64,000 nucleotides of DNA from Promethearchaeota archaeon (GCA_019058425.1 JAHPYZ010000003.1:1-64000), one strand, 5' to 3'; positions 19,447 to 31,112 are shown, counted from the first letter of the stretch. The notes: generated by a model from the letters alone, not told the origin. Numbers and translations are program-made.

Positions 19447-20292
19447 ATGCCAAAAAATAAATTTGGAATTTATATCGCTAATTATGGTATATCCAATGAT
19501 CCTCAAGATTATATTGATTTAGCAATTTTAGGTGAAAATAATGGCTGGGATGGGTTCTTCTTATGGGATCATGTCTTTTTATCCTCAAATAAAACGCAAC
19601 CGTTTTTAGATCCATGGATAATTTTATCAGCAGTTGCAGTAAAAACAAAAAGAATTAAATTAGGAACAACTGTCACACCTTTGGCAAGAAGAAGACCATG
19701 GATAATTGCAAAACAAGTATCTACTCTTGATCACTTATCAAAAGGAAGAATGATTTTAGGGGTTGGTTTAGGAATTGATTTAGATTTTAGTAATTTTGGA
19801 GAAAATACTGATCTATTAATCAGGAGTGAAAAATTGGATGAATCTTTGCATATTTTAAAAGGGTTATGGGCTAATAAGCCCTTTACATTTAAAGGAAAGC
19901 ATTTTAATATTAAAGAAGTAGAATTCTTTCCAAAACCTTTTCAAGATAAAATTCCGATTTGGGTTGGTGGAACTTGGCCCATTAAGAAACCATTTCAGAG
20001 GGCAGCCCAATATGATGGTGTATTTCCACTTAAAGCAGGTGAAGAAGAATCATTATCCCCAAATGATTATAGAGAAATTATAAAATACATAAAGCAATAT
20101 AGAAGTTCCGTTGATTCTTATGATATTATTAAATCTATTTATACAACAGGTATAAAAAAAGAAGATGAATGGATTAATGATTATCTCAATATTGGGATAA
20201 CTTGGTTTGTTGAAGCAATATGGCCTGGACGTGATTCATCATTAGATAATATTAAAAAAATTATCTCTCGAGGACCCCCTCCAATTAAATGA
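19447..20292 (+). CDS. LLM-class flavin-dependent oxidoreductase
   Basis: DGFFLWDHVF, KQVSTLDHLSKGRMILGVGLG, IPIWVGGTWP. Confidence 0.9.
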   Translation: MPKNKFGIYIANYGISNDPQDYIDLAILGENNGWDGFFLWDHVFLSSNKTQPFLDPWIILSAVAVKTKRIKLGTTVTPLARRRPWIIAKQVSTLDHLSKGRMILGVGLGIDLDFSNFGENTDLLIRSEKLDESLHILKGLWANKPFTFKGKHFNIKEVEFFPKPFQDKIPIWVGGTWPIKKPFQRAAQYDGVFPLKAGEEESLSPNDYREIIKYIKQYRSSVDSYDIIKSIYTTGIKKEDEWINDYLNIGITWFVEAIWPGRDSSLDNIKKIISRGPPPIK

Positions 20293-20705
20293 TAAAATAG
20301 TGTTTTTCATTTTTATATTCAGGAATCACTCAAAAATTACACTAAAAAAGAAGAAAAATTAAAAAATACCTAACTAAATTTTTAAATTTATGTTTCCTCT
20401 GTTGAAGAGATATAAAGTTCTAAAGTTTCTGAGAAATATTATAGGAATTCAAAAGGAATGCATGTATTAAACAAAGAAAATAATTATGAAATAGGTATGA
20501 TCTTTCGACAAGAAAGGATGGTCGAGTAAAAATCAAAATAAATTTCTCCTTTTTTTTTTAACTTTTTTACTTATAATTTAAAGAAAAAGCATTTTTGATA
20601 TGAATAAAATAAAAGCATAACTCAAATGGAAAAACATTTAAAAAATTTACAACTATTGTGAACATTCAGCGTATTTATTAAGAAATCTAATTTTATCTTT
20701 ATAAT

Positions 20706-21656
20706 ATGATCAGTTATGAAGAATCGAATCCGAGTGATGTTGATATAAATCATGTAATTAAAGAATTTTCAAAATTCATTCCGAAAATATCAAAAAATGA
20801 AATTAAATTCCTGTATCATGGAACTTATAATGTATTCGAAGTTAAAACGAAATACATATTTAGAATTCCGGATCGATTCTTCAGAAATGAGAAAGGTGTT
20901 AAATTAATCCAAAAGGAAACAAGTGTATTGAAGTTTCTCAAAAATCATATCTCAATACCCATTCCTCAACCTTCCATCATTTCTCTAACTGAAGATTTTC
21001 CACTCATGGGATACGAAAAGATTCCCGGTGTATCCCTTTCGCGCATTTTTTCTAAAGTTGATATCTCTTATAGACGGAAAATAGCTGAACAAGTGGCATC
21101 TTTTCTGAATGTTTTACATTCAAAATCAATCTGTAAAAAATTTGCTGAATTATTTCAAATACGGGAAACGCTGAAAGGAGAATCGTATAAACAATACTGG
21201 GTAAAAAGGCTAGAAAGATTGAGGAACATAGTTTTCCCAGTAATTAAATCTTTCGAACAAAAATGGTTAGAAAGCATTTTTGATGATTTCCTCTCGAATG
21301 AAAAGAATTTCAATTTCTCACCAAATCTCGTCCATGGAGATTTCGATACATCTAACATTCTGGTGAATCCTGATACCAATGTACCAGAAATCACAGGGAT
21401 CATTGATTTTGAAGAATGCTCCATTTATGATCCCGCATATGACCTCCAATTCTTCGATGAAGGTCCTGAATTTCTAAACATACTTCTTTTCAAATATAAG
21501 TATTCTAACGATCCATCTTTATTATCACGGATGAAGTTTCTCTATTGCAGGACATGTATTGAATACCTAGAATTTGGTATTGATAACAATCGTGTGGACA
21601 TGATTAAGGCGGGAAAACGGATGTTAAAGAAAAATATGGAAAAATTTCCGATCTAA
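20706..21656 (+). CDS. Aminoglycoside phosphotransferase-family kinase
   Basis: LVHGDFDTSNILVNPDT, GIIDFEECSIYDPAYDL. Confidence 0.9.
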   Translation: MISYEESNPSDVDINHVIKEFSKFIPKISKNEIKFLYHGTYNVFEVKTKYIFRIPDRFFRNEKGVKLIQKETSVLKFLKNHISIPIPQPSIISLTEDFPLMGYEKIPGVSLSRIFSKVDISYRRKIAEQVASFLNVLHSKSICKKFAELFQIRETLKGESYKQYWVKRLERLRNIVFPVIKSFEQKWLESIFDDFLSNEKNFNFSPNLVHGDFDTSNILVNPDTNVPEITGIIDFEECSIYDPAYDLQFFDEGPEFLNILLFKYKYSNDPSLLSRMKFLYCRTCIEYLEFGIDNNRVDMIKAGKRMLKKNMEKFPI

Positions 21657-21792
21657 TTTGCCATTGAAAAAATAGGGATTAATAATAAGTTCCTGTCGTT
21701 CCTTTTTTTTCGAGTTCTACTTACAGATGAACAATACAAATATATCCTCGACTTTTTATTTTTGAAGAAAAGTAAAAAAGATAGAAAAACAA

Positions 21793-22305
21793 TCATGAAG
21801 TTTTAATTGAAATTTCAATCTCACAGTAAGGATCTCCCAAAGGGATTTTCTTTTTATGTTCTAAAATGAACTCGGTTTCGGGAAAAGCCCCCTTTAACAA
21901 ACCCCTAATACTTGCAAGTGTGACCTTGTGACAAGGAATTGCATCCTGAGGCCATACTTTCTGAACCATACTCCAAATTTCACATTCTAAAACTCTGTGA
22001 ACCATTTTGCTTTCATTAATAACCTCTATTTCTGAATTCATATTCATAAGTGTATGCTGGATCTTCATTAGTTTTGGCAGTGTTTGAGATAAAAGACCTT
22101 TTAAATTTGTTATTGAAGCAATTTTCTTTCCCAACCTTTCAGAAAATAACTCCCATGCTTTTACATCTAATTCTGTCGCAGTCTCTAAACCGAGTTTTTC
22201 TACCGAAGCCATAAACCACGCACCATCCAATCTGAGAAAAGCATATCTCATTAATTCTAGTAATTCTTCTAAACCTAATTCTATATTTTCTTCTATATTT
22301 AACAC
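21793..22305 (-). CDS. Small conserved protein (DUF6125-like)
   Basis: ELMRYAFLRLDGAWFMASVEKLGLETA pattern; family assignment from memory. Confidence 0.6.
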   Translation of the reverse strand: MLNIEENIELGLEELLELMRYAFLRLDGAWFMASVEKLGLETATELDVKAWELFSERLGKKIASITNLKGLLSQTLPKLMKIQHTLMNMNSEIEVINESKMVHRVLECEIWSMVQKVWPQDAIPCHKVTLASIRGLLKGAFPETEFILEHKKKIPLGDPYCEIEISIKTS

Positions 22306-22475
22306 CTAATTATTATTTTTACAGGGTTTGATTATTTGTAATTATGATAATTGAATAAAAGTTAAATTAAATTTATGTATTTAGACTAGTTAAGGGAATG
22401 ATATAAGGAACTTGAAAAAAAGTAATTTAGTATAAAAAAAATAAATAAAAATAGATTAAAATCCTTCTTAATTAT

Positions 22476-23744
22476 TTATGTGCCCTCAAGAAAGCCGTGG
22501 ATGTAGTTATATTGTTCTTCGGTTAATTTATCGATCTCCACGCCCATGGATTGAAGCTTTAGGAATCCTACTCTGTCATCAATCTCTACAGGTACTTCAA
22601 TCATACCAGGTTTCAATGAATTTTTATTTTTGACAATATATTCTGACATTAAGGATTGAAGACCGAATGACATATCCATAACTTCAGCGGGGTGTCCTTC
22701 TGACAAGACTAAATTTGCTAATCGTCCCTTAGCAAGCAGATAAATTCTTTTTCCATCTGGAAAAATTAATTCTTCAACATCTTGTCTGATCGGTTTTATT
22801 TCTTTAGCGTACTCGTAAAGTTCTTTGGTTGGAACCTCAATATCGAAATGTCCAAGATTACCCAGAATAACACCATTCTTGAATTTATCGAACATTTCTT
22901 TTTTCGGAGCAATGACGTGCTTACATCCTGTTGCAGTTAGAATTATATCTGCGTTAGCTAAAGTATCCTCAATGGGCATGACCTGATAACCCGAAAATTT
23001 AGCTTGAAGTGCTTTAATCGGATCAACTTCTGTAACAATTACATTTGCTCCAAGACCTCTTGCTCTCAAAGCCATTCCACTACTGCAATGACCATATCCA
23101 GCGATAACTACATTCTTACCTGCAAAAAGAACATGCATCCCATAAATTGCTGAAACTATACCTTGCCCCGTACCTAGTTCATTATCAAACTGATTCTTAC
23201 ATCGAGCATCATTTACAGGGAATAATGGTACCTTCAATACTCCTTGTTTATCCATTGCTTTGAATCTTTTAACACCAGTGGTTGTTTCTTCCTGACACGC
23301 AATAATGGTACCTGATGTTATAAGATCTTTATATTCTTGATGAGCAGTAACTATCATATCAGCACCATCATCAATCAATATGTTTGGTTTGGCATCCAAA
23401 CACTGCCTAATACACCAGTAGAATTCTTCATCTGTATTACCGTGCCATGCAAAAACATTAATTCCTTCTTGTACTAATGCTGCTGCTACATTATCTTGAG
23501 TTGATAATGGATTACTACCACAGAGGTAGACTTCGGCTCCACCAGCTTTAAGAGTTCGTGCTAAATTACCAGTCTCCTTTGTTATATGCAGACAACCTGC
23601 TATAATTATCCCTTTTAATGGTTTTTCCCTTTGAAATCTTTCACGAATAACTTTTGCAGTGACTGGCATCTTACTTTCAGCAATATAAAGTGCTTCTTTT
23701 CCTTGATCAGCTAGACTTTCATTTGCTACTTTATAATTTACCAT
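22476..23744 (-). CDS. ahcY: Adenosylhomocysteinase
   Basis: GCLHITKETGNLARTLKAGGAEV, KNVVIAGYGHCSSGMALRARGLGANVIVTEVDPIKAL. Confidence 0.96.
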   Translation of the reverse strand: MVNYKVANESLADQGKEALYIAESKMPVTAKVIRERFQREKPLKGIIIAGCLHITKETGNLARTLKAGGAEVYLCGSNPLSTQDNVAAALVQEGINVFAWHGNTDEEFYWCIRQCLDAKPNILIDDGADMIVTAHQEYKDLITSGTIIACQEETTTGVKRFKAMDKQGVLKVPLFPVNDARCKNQFDNELGTGQGIVSAIYGMHVLFAGKNVVIAGYGHCSSGMALRARGLGANVIVTEVDPIKALQAKFSGYQVMPIEDTLANADIILTATGCKHVIAPKKEMFDKFKNGVILGNLGHFDIEVPTKELYEYAKEIKPIRQDVEELIFPDGKRIYLLAKGRLANLVLSEGHPAEVMDMSFGLQSLMSEYIVKNKNSLKPGMIEVPVEIDDRVGFLKLQSMGVEIDKLTEEQYNYIHGFLEGT

Positions 23745-23862
23745 TTAAATCACTTTCTTTTTTGTAAGAATATTAATTTTAATTAATTAATAAACCTTTT
23801 TTTGGTTAAAAGCAAATATTTATATAGGAATTTTAACATTTAATTAATAGAAAATCAAAAAT

Positions 23863-25167
23863 TTGGAAAAGCGTAATATAATGAGTACTCTTAATGATCA
23901 GATAGAAGTCCAACGGTTTATTAAAAATTTGAGTGGAAAAACCAAATTTATCATATCAAAAAAATCCCGTTCGATTGGACTTTCAAGACAAACATATCAA
24001 AACAAACTGGATGGTTTGAGAGAGCAAAAAATAATTAATAATTTCACTATTAACATTAATCCTAATATCCAACCCAACAACTTGAAATATGTGATGCTTG
24101 AAATAAAAACTAACCCAAAGGAGCCTGAATTAGTCAAAAGGTTGTTAGATATTCCCCAATTAAGAATGTTAGATGGAATAATTGGTGATTTCTCTCTATT
24201 CGCCTTATTCATCTTTAAATCTTCAAAAGAGTATTATAAGATATTAAATACCATAGACAATATAATGGCTAAATCATACTTCAAAAAATATCAAATTATT
24301 GAAACTATAAAAGTATTTAAAACCAATGGAATAAGCTTGAGAAAATCAAAGATGACTCTTGAGGAACAACTACAGGACCATCTAAGTGAAGTATTAGTAG
24401 AAAATAATGATATTAACGATGATAAGATAGAAATTGAGATACCTGAAAAACTCGATTTAAATCAAATTGCTCAGAACAATTCAGATATAGAATATAATCC
24501 TAAAAAATTTCCAGGACTAGTTTTTAAGATTAAAAACTCTCCTGTGACAATTTTAATCCTTTCAAATGGAAAACTAGTCATAAATGGCTTTAAGGGTGTA
24601 GCTTATAATGATCGAATAAGAAATTTAATTGTTACCAGCATCAGAAAAATTGGAATAAAACTAGATAAGGAAATCATGGATTCTAATTATGAGATAGACA
24701 AAATTGATTACTTTATTTTAAGTATACTTAAGGATAATCAAGGAAATAAGCCAATATCCACTTATGAAATAAGTAATATTTTTAAAGAACTACATCAAAT
24801 GGAGATTTCTCAATCAACTATTCATAATAGAATAAAAAGACTCGAATCTCAAGGTGTAATTTTGAACTATACTATAAATTTTAATCCAAAAAGACTAGGT
24901 TTTAAAGGAAAATATCTACTTCGAATAAAACCAAAAGATCCTTCAAAATACAATGAACTTGCCCTCAGACTAGATAAGAATAAGAATATAACCGATCTAT
25001 TTCGAATAGGTGAACAATATGGACTATTTGCTATTGTTCGGGTAAAGAATATCGATGATTATGCAACTTTTATTAGAGATCTTTATACTTCGGAAGAAAT
25101 TGAAGATACCTTTACAAATTTTGTATTAGATGAGCTTAAACTTTATACTAATTTTGAAATATTTTAA
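23863..25167 (+). CDS. Lrp/AsnC-like protein with two HTH regions
   Basis: N-terminal and second (YEIDKIDYFILSILKDNQGNKPISTYEIS) winged-helix segments with RAM-like tails. Confidence 0.7.
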   Translation: MEKRNIMSTLNDQIEVQRFIKNLSGKTKFIISKKSRSIGLSRQTYQNKLDGLREQKIINNFTININPNIQPNNLKYVMLEIKTNPKEPELVKRLLDIPQLRMLDGIIGDFSLFALFIFKSSKEYYKILNTIDNIMAKSYFKKYQIIETIKVFKTNGISLRKSKMTLEEQLQDHLSEVLVENNDINDDKIEIEIPEKLDLNQIAQNNSDIEYNPKKFPGLVFKIKNSPVTILILSNGKLVINGFKGVAYNDRIRNLIVTSIRKIGIKLDKEIMDSNYEIDKIDYFILSILKDNQGNKPISTYEISNIFKELHQMEISQSTIHNRIKRLESQGVILNYTINFNPKRLGFKGKYLLRIKPKDPSKYNELALRLDKNKNITDLFRIGEQYGLFAIVRVKNIDDYATFIRDLYTSEEIEDTFTNFVLDELKLYTNFEIF

Positions 25168-25321
25168 TCTAACAAATTTATCGAAGGGATAATTATTTTT
25201 TAGTTGGTTTAATTCTAATCATAAAAATAACTTAAAATGACTAAATTCTTAATAACTTTAAGAGATTTCAGTATTTAAAGTTAAAAATTAATATTAAAAA
25301 ATAATTAATTTAAATGAAAAT

Positions 25322-27403
25322 ATGAAATATTTCTTTGAAGTCTTAGCCAGCAAGATAGGTTATTCAAGAATTGGTAGAATTATTTTTTCAAAAGAACGTA
25401 AACTATTCGTTAACACTCCAAATATTATTATCCCTATAAAGAGTTCTTTAATGAAACAATTCAATTTCATTCAAGAATTTGAAGATCATAATTTATTTAC
25501 AATTTCTAAAGATTTTTTCTTAAAAATTGGTTTCATAAGGGAGAAATTCAGAAATACTGGATTTATATTTACCTATCCTGGTACTTTAAAAAATTTCCGA
25601 GAAATATTAGGAAAAAATACTAAAGTTTTTTCCAAGGATAATATAATATCACTTATCCCATACAACATTCCAACTACCAGTATAAATAAGGAATTTGCTG
25701 CGAGTGAAGTAAAAAATTATCTTCTCAGTATAGAAGAAATTTTGTATAATCATCCAAGTCTAAATTTTGGTTTAACTATTAGAATATTTGAATATGATGA
25801 TTTATTAGATCTCTATATTCCTATTATTAAGAAATATGAAAACATTAAGATTATTAATTTTGCTGATCTTTTTGATAATATCAGCAATTATCGAAGCATT
25901 TTAAAGAACATCATTAAAATAAAACAAGAATTGGATAATAACATAGTTGTTATGGCTTCTGGAAGAATAATTCCGAAGTTTTATCCGTTATTGATTTACC
26001 TAGGAATAGATCTAATTGATTCTTCATATCAATTGTTCTTATCTGCTGAGAATTTCTATGATACAATAGAATATTTACTACCAATATATAAAATAAAATA
26101 TTTTCCCTGTTCGTGCATAGCTTGTAAAGGCAATTTAACCAGCTTATATAATAATAAATATTCTTCTGAAAAGATTGAATTATTAAGCTTACATAATCTA
26201 ATAACAGCAAAAAATTATATGAATAAAGCCAAACAATACTTAAACAATGAAGATTTTCGAGCATTTGTAGAAAAGTCCTCTTTAGATGATACAACTTTAA
26301 TTTCAATGTTAAAAATCTTAGATAAAGAATATTTTAATGTTATTAAGTATGAAACTCCGATAAATCAAAAGAGTAAAAAAGTAAAGTCTTTTGGACCATC
26401 TTCATATAATAGACCAGATTTCAAGCAGTTTAGGGAAAGATTAATCAAAAATTTTGAACCTGAACCTTGGACAACTTTACTTATTTTGCTCCCATGTTCA
26501 GCAAAAAAACCTTATTCAGAATCTAAATCTCATAAAAAATTCTATAGCGTTCTAAGAAAATTTCCAGAATTTCCTACATTTCAAGAACTAATTCTAACAT
26601 CTCCTTTAGGATGTATTCCTAGACAATTAGAAAATATCTATCCTGTTAATTCTTATGATATTTCTGTAACTGGGGAATGGGATAATGAAGAAATAAATAT
26701 TACATCGGAAATGCTTATAAAATTAGTAGAACGATATGATCCAAACATACCTATTATTTGTCATTTAAAAAATGAATATCTCGAAATCGTGAAAAGAGCT
26801 TCCTCAAAACTATCTCATAAATTTCTTTTTTCTGAAATCTTGGATAAACCAACTTCTATAAAATCACTCCAATCCTTAGAGCGATCAATTTTGGACTTTA
26901 AAGATAAATTTAAACCAAATAAAAGTCATTTAGAATATAAAAATTACTCAAAAACATGGATTAGGAAATTTGTAAAAATCTTAGATTATCAATTTGGCAA
27001 AAATGCTGGCATTAATATTATCTCTAATGGTTTAAAGCCGATTCGGATAAGATTTAATGATCAAATTGATTTATATGATCTAAAAACTCAAGAAAAATTA
27101 GGGGTGTTTAAATCCTCAATAGGTCAAATTGAACTAACAATTATTGGCCTTAAGCGGTTATTTAAATCTAATCTTTCAATAAATTCAAATTTTATTATCT
27201 TTGATGGAGAAAAACTTCAAGGAAATACATTATTTCGAGCAGGTGTGTTAGATTATAGCCCAGATCTCATTCCCAATCATCAAGTTATTATATTAGATAA
27301 AGGAAAGGATAAAATCTTAGGAAGTGGAGTGTTAATTGTCGGTTCTAATTTTATAAAAAACTCTAAAAGTGGGAGAATAGTAAAAATAAATGAATGGAAA
27401 TAA
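25322..27403 (+). CDS. arcS: Archaeosine synthase ArcS (DUF5591 + PUA)
   Basis: LLILLPCSAKKPYSESKSHKKFY, LTSPLGCIPRQLENIYPVNSYDISVTGEWD; PUA-like C-terminus. Confidence 0.9.
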   Translation: MKYFFEVLASKIGYSRIGRIIFSKERKLFVNTPNIIIPIKSSLMKQFNFIQEFEDHNLFTISKDFFLKIGFIREKFRNTGFIFTYPGTLKNFREILGKNTKVFSKDNIISLIPYNIPTTSINKEFAASEVKNYLLSIEEILYNHPSLNFGLTIRIFEYDDLLDLYIPIIKKYENIKIINFADLFDNISNYRSILKNIIKIKQELDNNIVVMASGRIIPKFYPLLIYLGIDLIDSSYQLFLSAENFYDTIEYLLPIYKIKYFPCSCIACKGNLTSLYNNKYSSEKIELLSLHNLITAKNYMNKAKQYLNNEDFRAFVEKSSLDDTTLISMLKILDKEYFNVIKYETPINQKSKKVKSFGPSSYNRPDFKQFRERLIKNFEPEPWTTLLILLPCSAKKPYSESKSHKKFYSVLRKFPEFPTFQELILTSPLGCIPRQLENIYPVNSYDISVTGEWDNEEINITSEMLIKLVERYDPNIPIICHLKNEYLEIVKRASSKLSHKFLFSEILDKPTSIKSLQSLERSILDFKDKFKPNKSHLEYKNYSKTWIRKFVKILDYQFGKNAGINIISNGLKPIRIRFNDQIDLYDLKTQEKLGVFKSSIGQIELTIIGLKRLFKSNLSINSNFIIFDGEKLQGNTLFRAGVLDYSPDLIPNHQVIILDKGKDKILGSGVLIVGSNFIKNSKSGRIVKINEWK

Positions 27404-28490
27404 TAGTTTATATGAAGATAATAAAGTAATTCTTGAGAAGATTAATACTATAAGACTCAAAGCTTTAAAACATAGGAAAAAATATAGGTTAGAGGAAGCT
27501 AACCGTCCAGTTAGTCATTGGATAAAAGAAGATAGACTAAGAGATGAGATTGGAAAAGAATTTACGATAATCTTAAGATCAAAAGGATGCAGTTGGGGTT
27601 TAAGTGAAAAAGGAGGATGTTCCATGTGTGGATATTATTTAGATGCGATGAATGAAGATGTTTCAACTACTCAACTCAAAAATCAATTTGATTTTGCTTA
27701 TAATAAGAAGATAAATGAAATTATTAATGATCCTCATAACTTTATTTTTAAGATTTACAACTCTGGAAGCTTTTTAGATGATAATGAAATACCTCAAGAA
27801 GTTAGAACCTACATTTATGATAAAATCTCAAAATTAGAAAAAATTAAGGAGTTTGTAATAGAATCACGTTTAGAGTATATAAAAACTGAAAAATTAGAAG
27901 AAATTAGAGAATTTTTTGATAAAAAATACTTAGAGATTGCTATTGGGCTTGAAACAACAGATGATTATATTAGAAATAATTATATAAATAAGGGAGTTTT
28001 ATTTGAAAGTTTTATAGGGGCTTTAAACTTATTAAAAGAATATAAAATTGGTGTAAGAGTTTATTTATTACTGAAACCTCCATTCCTGAATGAACAAGGA
28101 GCAATTGACGATTGTTCAAATTCCATAAAAAAATTAATAGAACTAAACGTTAATTCAATATCAATTAATCCATTGAATATTCAAAAAGGAACTCTCGCTG
28201 AACATTTATGGTTTCAAAATAGATATAGACCTCCTTGGTTTTATTCATTATTTAAGTGTTTAAAAAAGTCTATAAGACAAGAAAATTTGAAAAGTATTCG
28301 TATATTATCTGATCCTTCTGGAGCTGGAACAAAAAGAGGGATTCATAACTGTCTAAAGAAAGAATGTGAAAGTTCGGCAAGGAAGAGACTCCAAAAATTT
28401 GTATTTACTCAGGATTTAAGAGAGTTAGAGCAGCTTGGATATGAATGTGAGTGTAAAAAAAAATATCAGTTTACAAAAGACTACTTCTAA
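27390..28490 (+). CDS. Radical SAM archaeosine synthase partner (RaSEA-type)
   Basis: GCSWGLSEKGGCSMCGYYLDA, overlaps arcS by 14 nt. Confidence 0.88.
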   Translation: MNGNNSLYEDNKVILEKINTIRLKALKHRKKYRLEEANRPVSHWIKEDRLRDEIGKEFTIILRSKGCSWGLSEKGGCSMCGYYLDAMNEDVSTTQLKNQFDFAYNKKINEIINDPHNFIFKIYNSGSFLDDNEIPQEVRTYIYDKISKLEKIKEFVIESRLEYIKTEKLEEIREFFDKKYLEIAIGLETTDDYIRNNYINKGVLFESFIGALNLLKEYKIGVRVYLLLKPPFLNEQGAIDDCSNSIKKLIELNVNSISINPLNIQKGTLAEHLWFQNRYRPPWFYSLFKCLKKSIRQENLKSIRILSDPSGAGTKRGIHNCLKKECESSARKRLQKFVFTQDLRELEQLGYECECKKKYQFTKDYF

Positions 28491-28649
28491 CAATGCTTTT
28501 CTCTATATTTTCTATTACAATTCTTTTTCGATTATGAATCCCTTAATATACCTTTTTGTAAAGATGGGAAAAAAAAACCATTATATTTAAATATTAACAA
28601 CCATCATTTATTTTAATTTTAAATTTCATCCGCTCAGCTAGGGGATCTC

Positions 28650-28904
28650 TTGAAAAAGAACTGGGTTAAATTAAATCTATTCTATATTGGTCAATCAACT
28701 AAAAGGCATCAAATATTTAGAGCGAAAAACTGGAATAATAAGTTAGAAAAAGTATTCAAGCAACCCATTTTCAATCAGAAATATGAAAAAATTGGATTTA
28801 TTAAGGATATTTTTGGACCAATTGATTTTCCATTTATCTCAATTAAACCATTATCTAATCAAACTTTTACCCCTAACGATATGTATTTCACAAAAATAGC
28901 TTAA
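28650..28904 (+). CDS. gar1: H/ACA RNP protein Gar1
   Basis: [22 protein letters not shown]; directly upstream of tfb as in many archaea. Confidence 0.85.
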   Translation: MKKNWVKLNLFYIGQSTKRHQIFRAKNWNNKLEKVFKQPIFNQKYEKIGFIKDIFGPIDFPFISIKPLSNQTFTPNDMYFTKIA

Positions 28905-28951
28905 TCTTTTTAAAGATCTTTTTTACAAAGAAAAGAAAATATTACAAAAAG

Positions 28952-29929
28952 GTGGGATTAATTTCAAGTTGGAATGAATTGAGAGTTGATTCAGAAGATT
29001 ACTCTAGTATAGATAATACCGTATGCATTGAATGCGGGAAAAACATTTTTTTTGATGAAAATCGAGGACTAGTAGTTTGTGAAGAATGTGGACTAGTTCA
29101 TTCAGAAAAACATATTGATCGTGGACCAGAATGGAGAGCTTTTGATGCTGATCAGAAGAAGAAGAGAACTAGAACAGGAGCACCTATGACTTATATGATA
29201 CATGACAAAGGTCTTAGCACAATGATTGACTGGAAAAATCGGGATATTTATGGAAAAGAGATACCTGCTAAATTGAGGGGGCAAATTTTCAGACTTCGCA
29301 AATGGCAAAGCCGTATACGAGTCTCTGATGCTACAGAAAGAAATCTTACTTTTGCATTGAGTGAACTTGATCGGATGGCATCAAATTTAGATCTTCAAAA
29401 AAATTTACGAGAATGTTCAGCAAAAATATATCGCGACGCAGTTGAAGCTCATTTAATTCGTGGAAGAAGTATCGAAGGTGTAGCTGCTGCAAGCTTATAT
29501 GCTGCATGTAGAATGTATAAAATTCCACGTACTTTAAATGAAATTGCAGAAGTTGCTCGCGTAGATAAAAAAGAAATCGGTCGCTCTTTTAGATTCATTT
29601 CAAAAGAATTAGAATTAAATTTGAATCCAACTAAACCAATGGATTTTCTTACGAGGTTTATATCTGAATTGCAGTTACCTACTGAATGTCAAAAAATAGC
29701 TAAATCAATAATTAGAATTGCGGAAGAGCGTGGATTGACTTCTGGAAGAGGCCCAACAGGAGTATGTGCAGCTGCAATATATGCATCATGTATTTTATCA
29801 AATGAACGAAGAACTCAAAGAAAAATTGCTCGAATTAGCTGTGTAACTGAAGTTACAGTTCGAAATCGCTTCAGTGAACTCGTAGAAAATCTTAACCTTG
29901 GAATATCATTAAAAAAAAACAATAAATAG
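28952..29929 (+). CDS. tfb: Transcription initiation factor IIB
   Basis: Zn ribbon CIECGKN..CEECGLV, two cyclin repeats. Confidence 0.97.
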   Translation: MGLISSWNELRVDSEDYSSIDNTVCIECGKNIFFDENRGLVVCEECGLVHSEKHIDRGPEWRAFDADQKKKRTRTGAPMTYMIHDKGLSTMIDWKNRDIYGKEIPAKLRGQIFRLRKWQSRIRVSDATERNLTFALSELDRMASNLDLQKNLRECSAKIYRDAVEAHLIRGRSIEGVAAASLYAACRMYKIPRTLNEIAEVARVDKKEIGRSFRFISKELELNLNPTKPMDFLTRFISELQLPTECQKIAKSIIRIAEERGLTSGRGPTGVCAAAIYASCILSNERRTQRKIARISCVTEVTVRNRFSELVENLNLGISLKKNNK

Positions 29930-30096
29930 ATGTTTCTTACTTTTTCTTGGGTTAGAGAAATTATATAATTCTGAAATATTTGTGTTTTTTTTTATATTGC
30001 TTAATTTGATAGAAGAATGGTATTATCTTCATAATATAGCATTTAATGATTCGAGTCTTTCAATAAGATCATATTGATAGAATAGGTGTTCTAATA

Positions 30097-30432
30097 TTGG
30101 ATAATCTTATTAATGAAAGTGAGGTTAAGTATTTCTTATACAGAATAGAAAAAAACTTCCCAAATTTTGTTGCTGGAATCATTACAGATAAGCATGGATT
30201 TCCCGTAGCATCAAAAATTTCAAAGAAATTATGGATACTTGAGAATACATTAGCCTTATCTGCAATTACTAAAAATAGAGAATTCATAGAAGATTCTAAA
30301 TTAGTACAAATAAAAAAAGATTTAGATAAGTCAAAAAATTACAAATTGTTAGTATTATTGGAAAAGTCAAAAGATTATAAAAGTCGAATGAAGCCATTAA
30401 AGAGTTTAATTAAAGACCAGAATCTTTTCTAA
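30097..30432 (+). CDS. Roadblock/LC7-like domain protein
   Basis: NFVAGIITDKHGFPVASKI..ENTLALSAITKN pattern; TTG start. Confidence 0.6.
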   Translation: MDNLINESEVKYFLYRIEKNFPNFVAGIITDKHGFPVASKISKKLWILENTLALSAITKNREFIEDSKLVQIKKDLDKSKNYKLLVLLEKSKDYKSRMKPLKSLIKDQNLF

Positions 30433-30641
30433 GAACTAAATTTACTGAAAAGAACGTAGAATTATTGTTTATTGCGAACCGTAGAAAAAACACTGAATCT
30501 ACTTAAATTTTTATATTTAAAATTTCTTCATTTACTAAAGTAGGTGTAAGGTAAAAATATAAAGATTAGTTTAAATAAATATTTTTTAACCTTAAAGATA
30601 CTTAATTGAAATGATATAATGATAGATAGGTTGACTAATAT

Positions 30642-31112
30642 TTGAGTTATACCGAGGATGAGCTTAGATTAAAAAAGATTTTAACTACAATCATCAACAG
30701 TGCAGCTGGATTAAAATATGCTCTATTAACCGATGATACAGGAATAACTATTTTAAGTCAAGCTAAATTTAAATTTTCTAATCATCAAGGTATATCTGTA
30801 GAGAAAATTGGCGCTATTGGAGGTGCTGTTTTTGTAGCTGGTGAGGAACAAGGACATATTTTAGGATATGGATCCATTAACCTTCAAATAACTGAATACC
30901 TTGAGGGTATGATCTTTTCAATGAAAGTGGGTAAAGGAGTATTGTGTATAGTTTCTGATAACAATGCTCAAATTGGATTTATTAGAGCAACTATGAAAAA
31001 ATGGGGTCCTATGCTGACCAGCATTTTGGACAGATATCTAAAAGCCGATCAAGCAGAAATGAGTAAGGAAGTAAAGGAATTATTTAAATCCGACACTTTT
31101 GGTATGCTATAA
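30642..31112 (+). CDS. Roadblock/LC7 domain protein
   Basis: GLKYALLTDDTGITILSQ..EKIGAIGGAVFVAGEEQG..LCIVSDNNAQIGFIRATMKKW; TTG start. Confidence 0.75.
   Translation: MSYTEDELRLKKILTTIINSAAGLKYALLTDDTGITILSQAKFKFSNHQGISVEKIGAIGGAVFVAGEEQGHILGYGSINLQITEYLEGMIFSMKVGKGVLCIVSDNNAQIGFIRATMKKWGPMLTSILDRYLKADQAEMSKEVKELFKSDTFGML

Noticed and set aside
25950-26306. 118-aa minus-strand ORF
   Set aside because: Entirely antisense to arcS; composition resembles a shadow frame.
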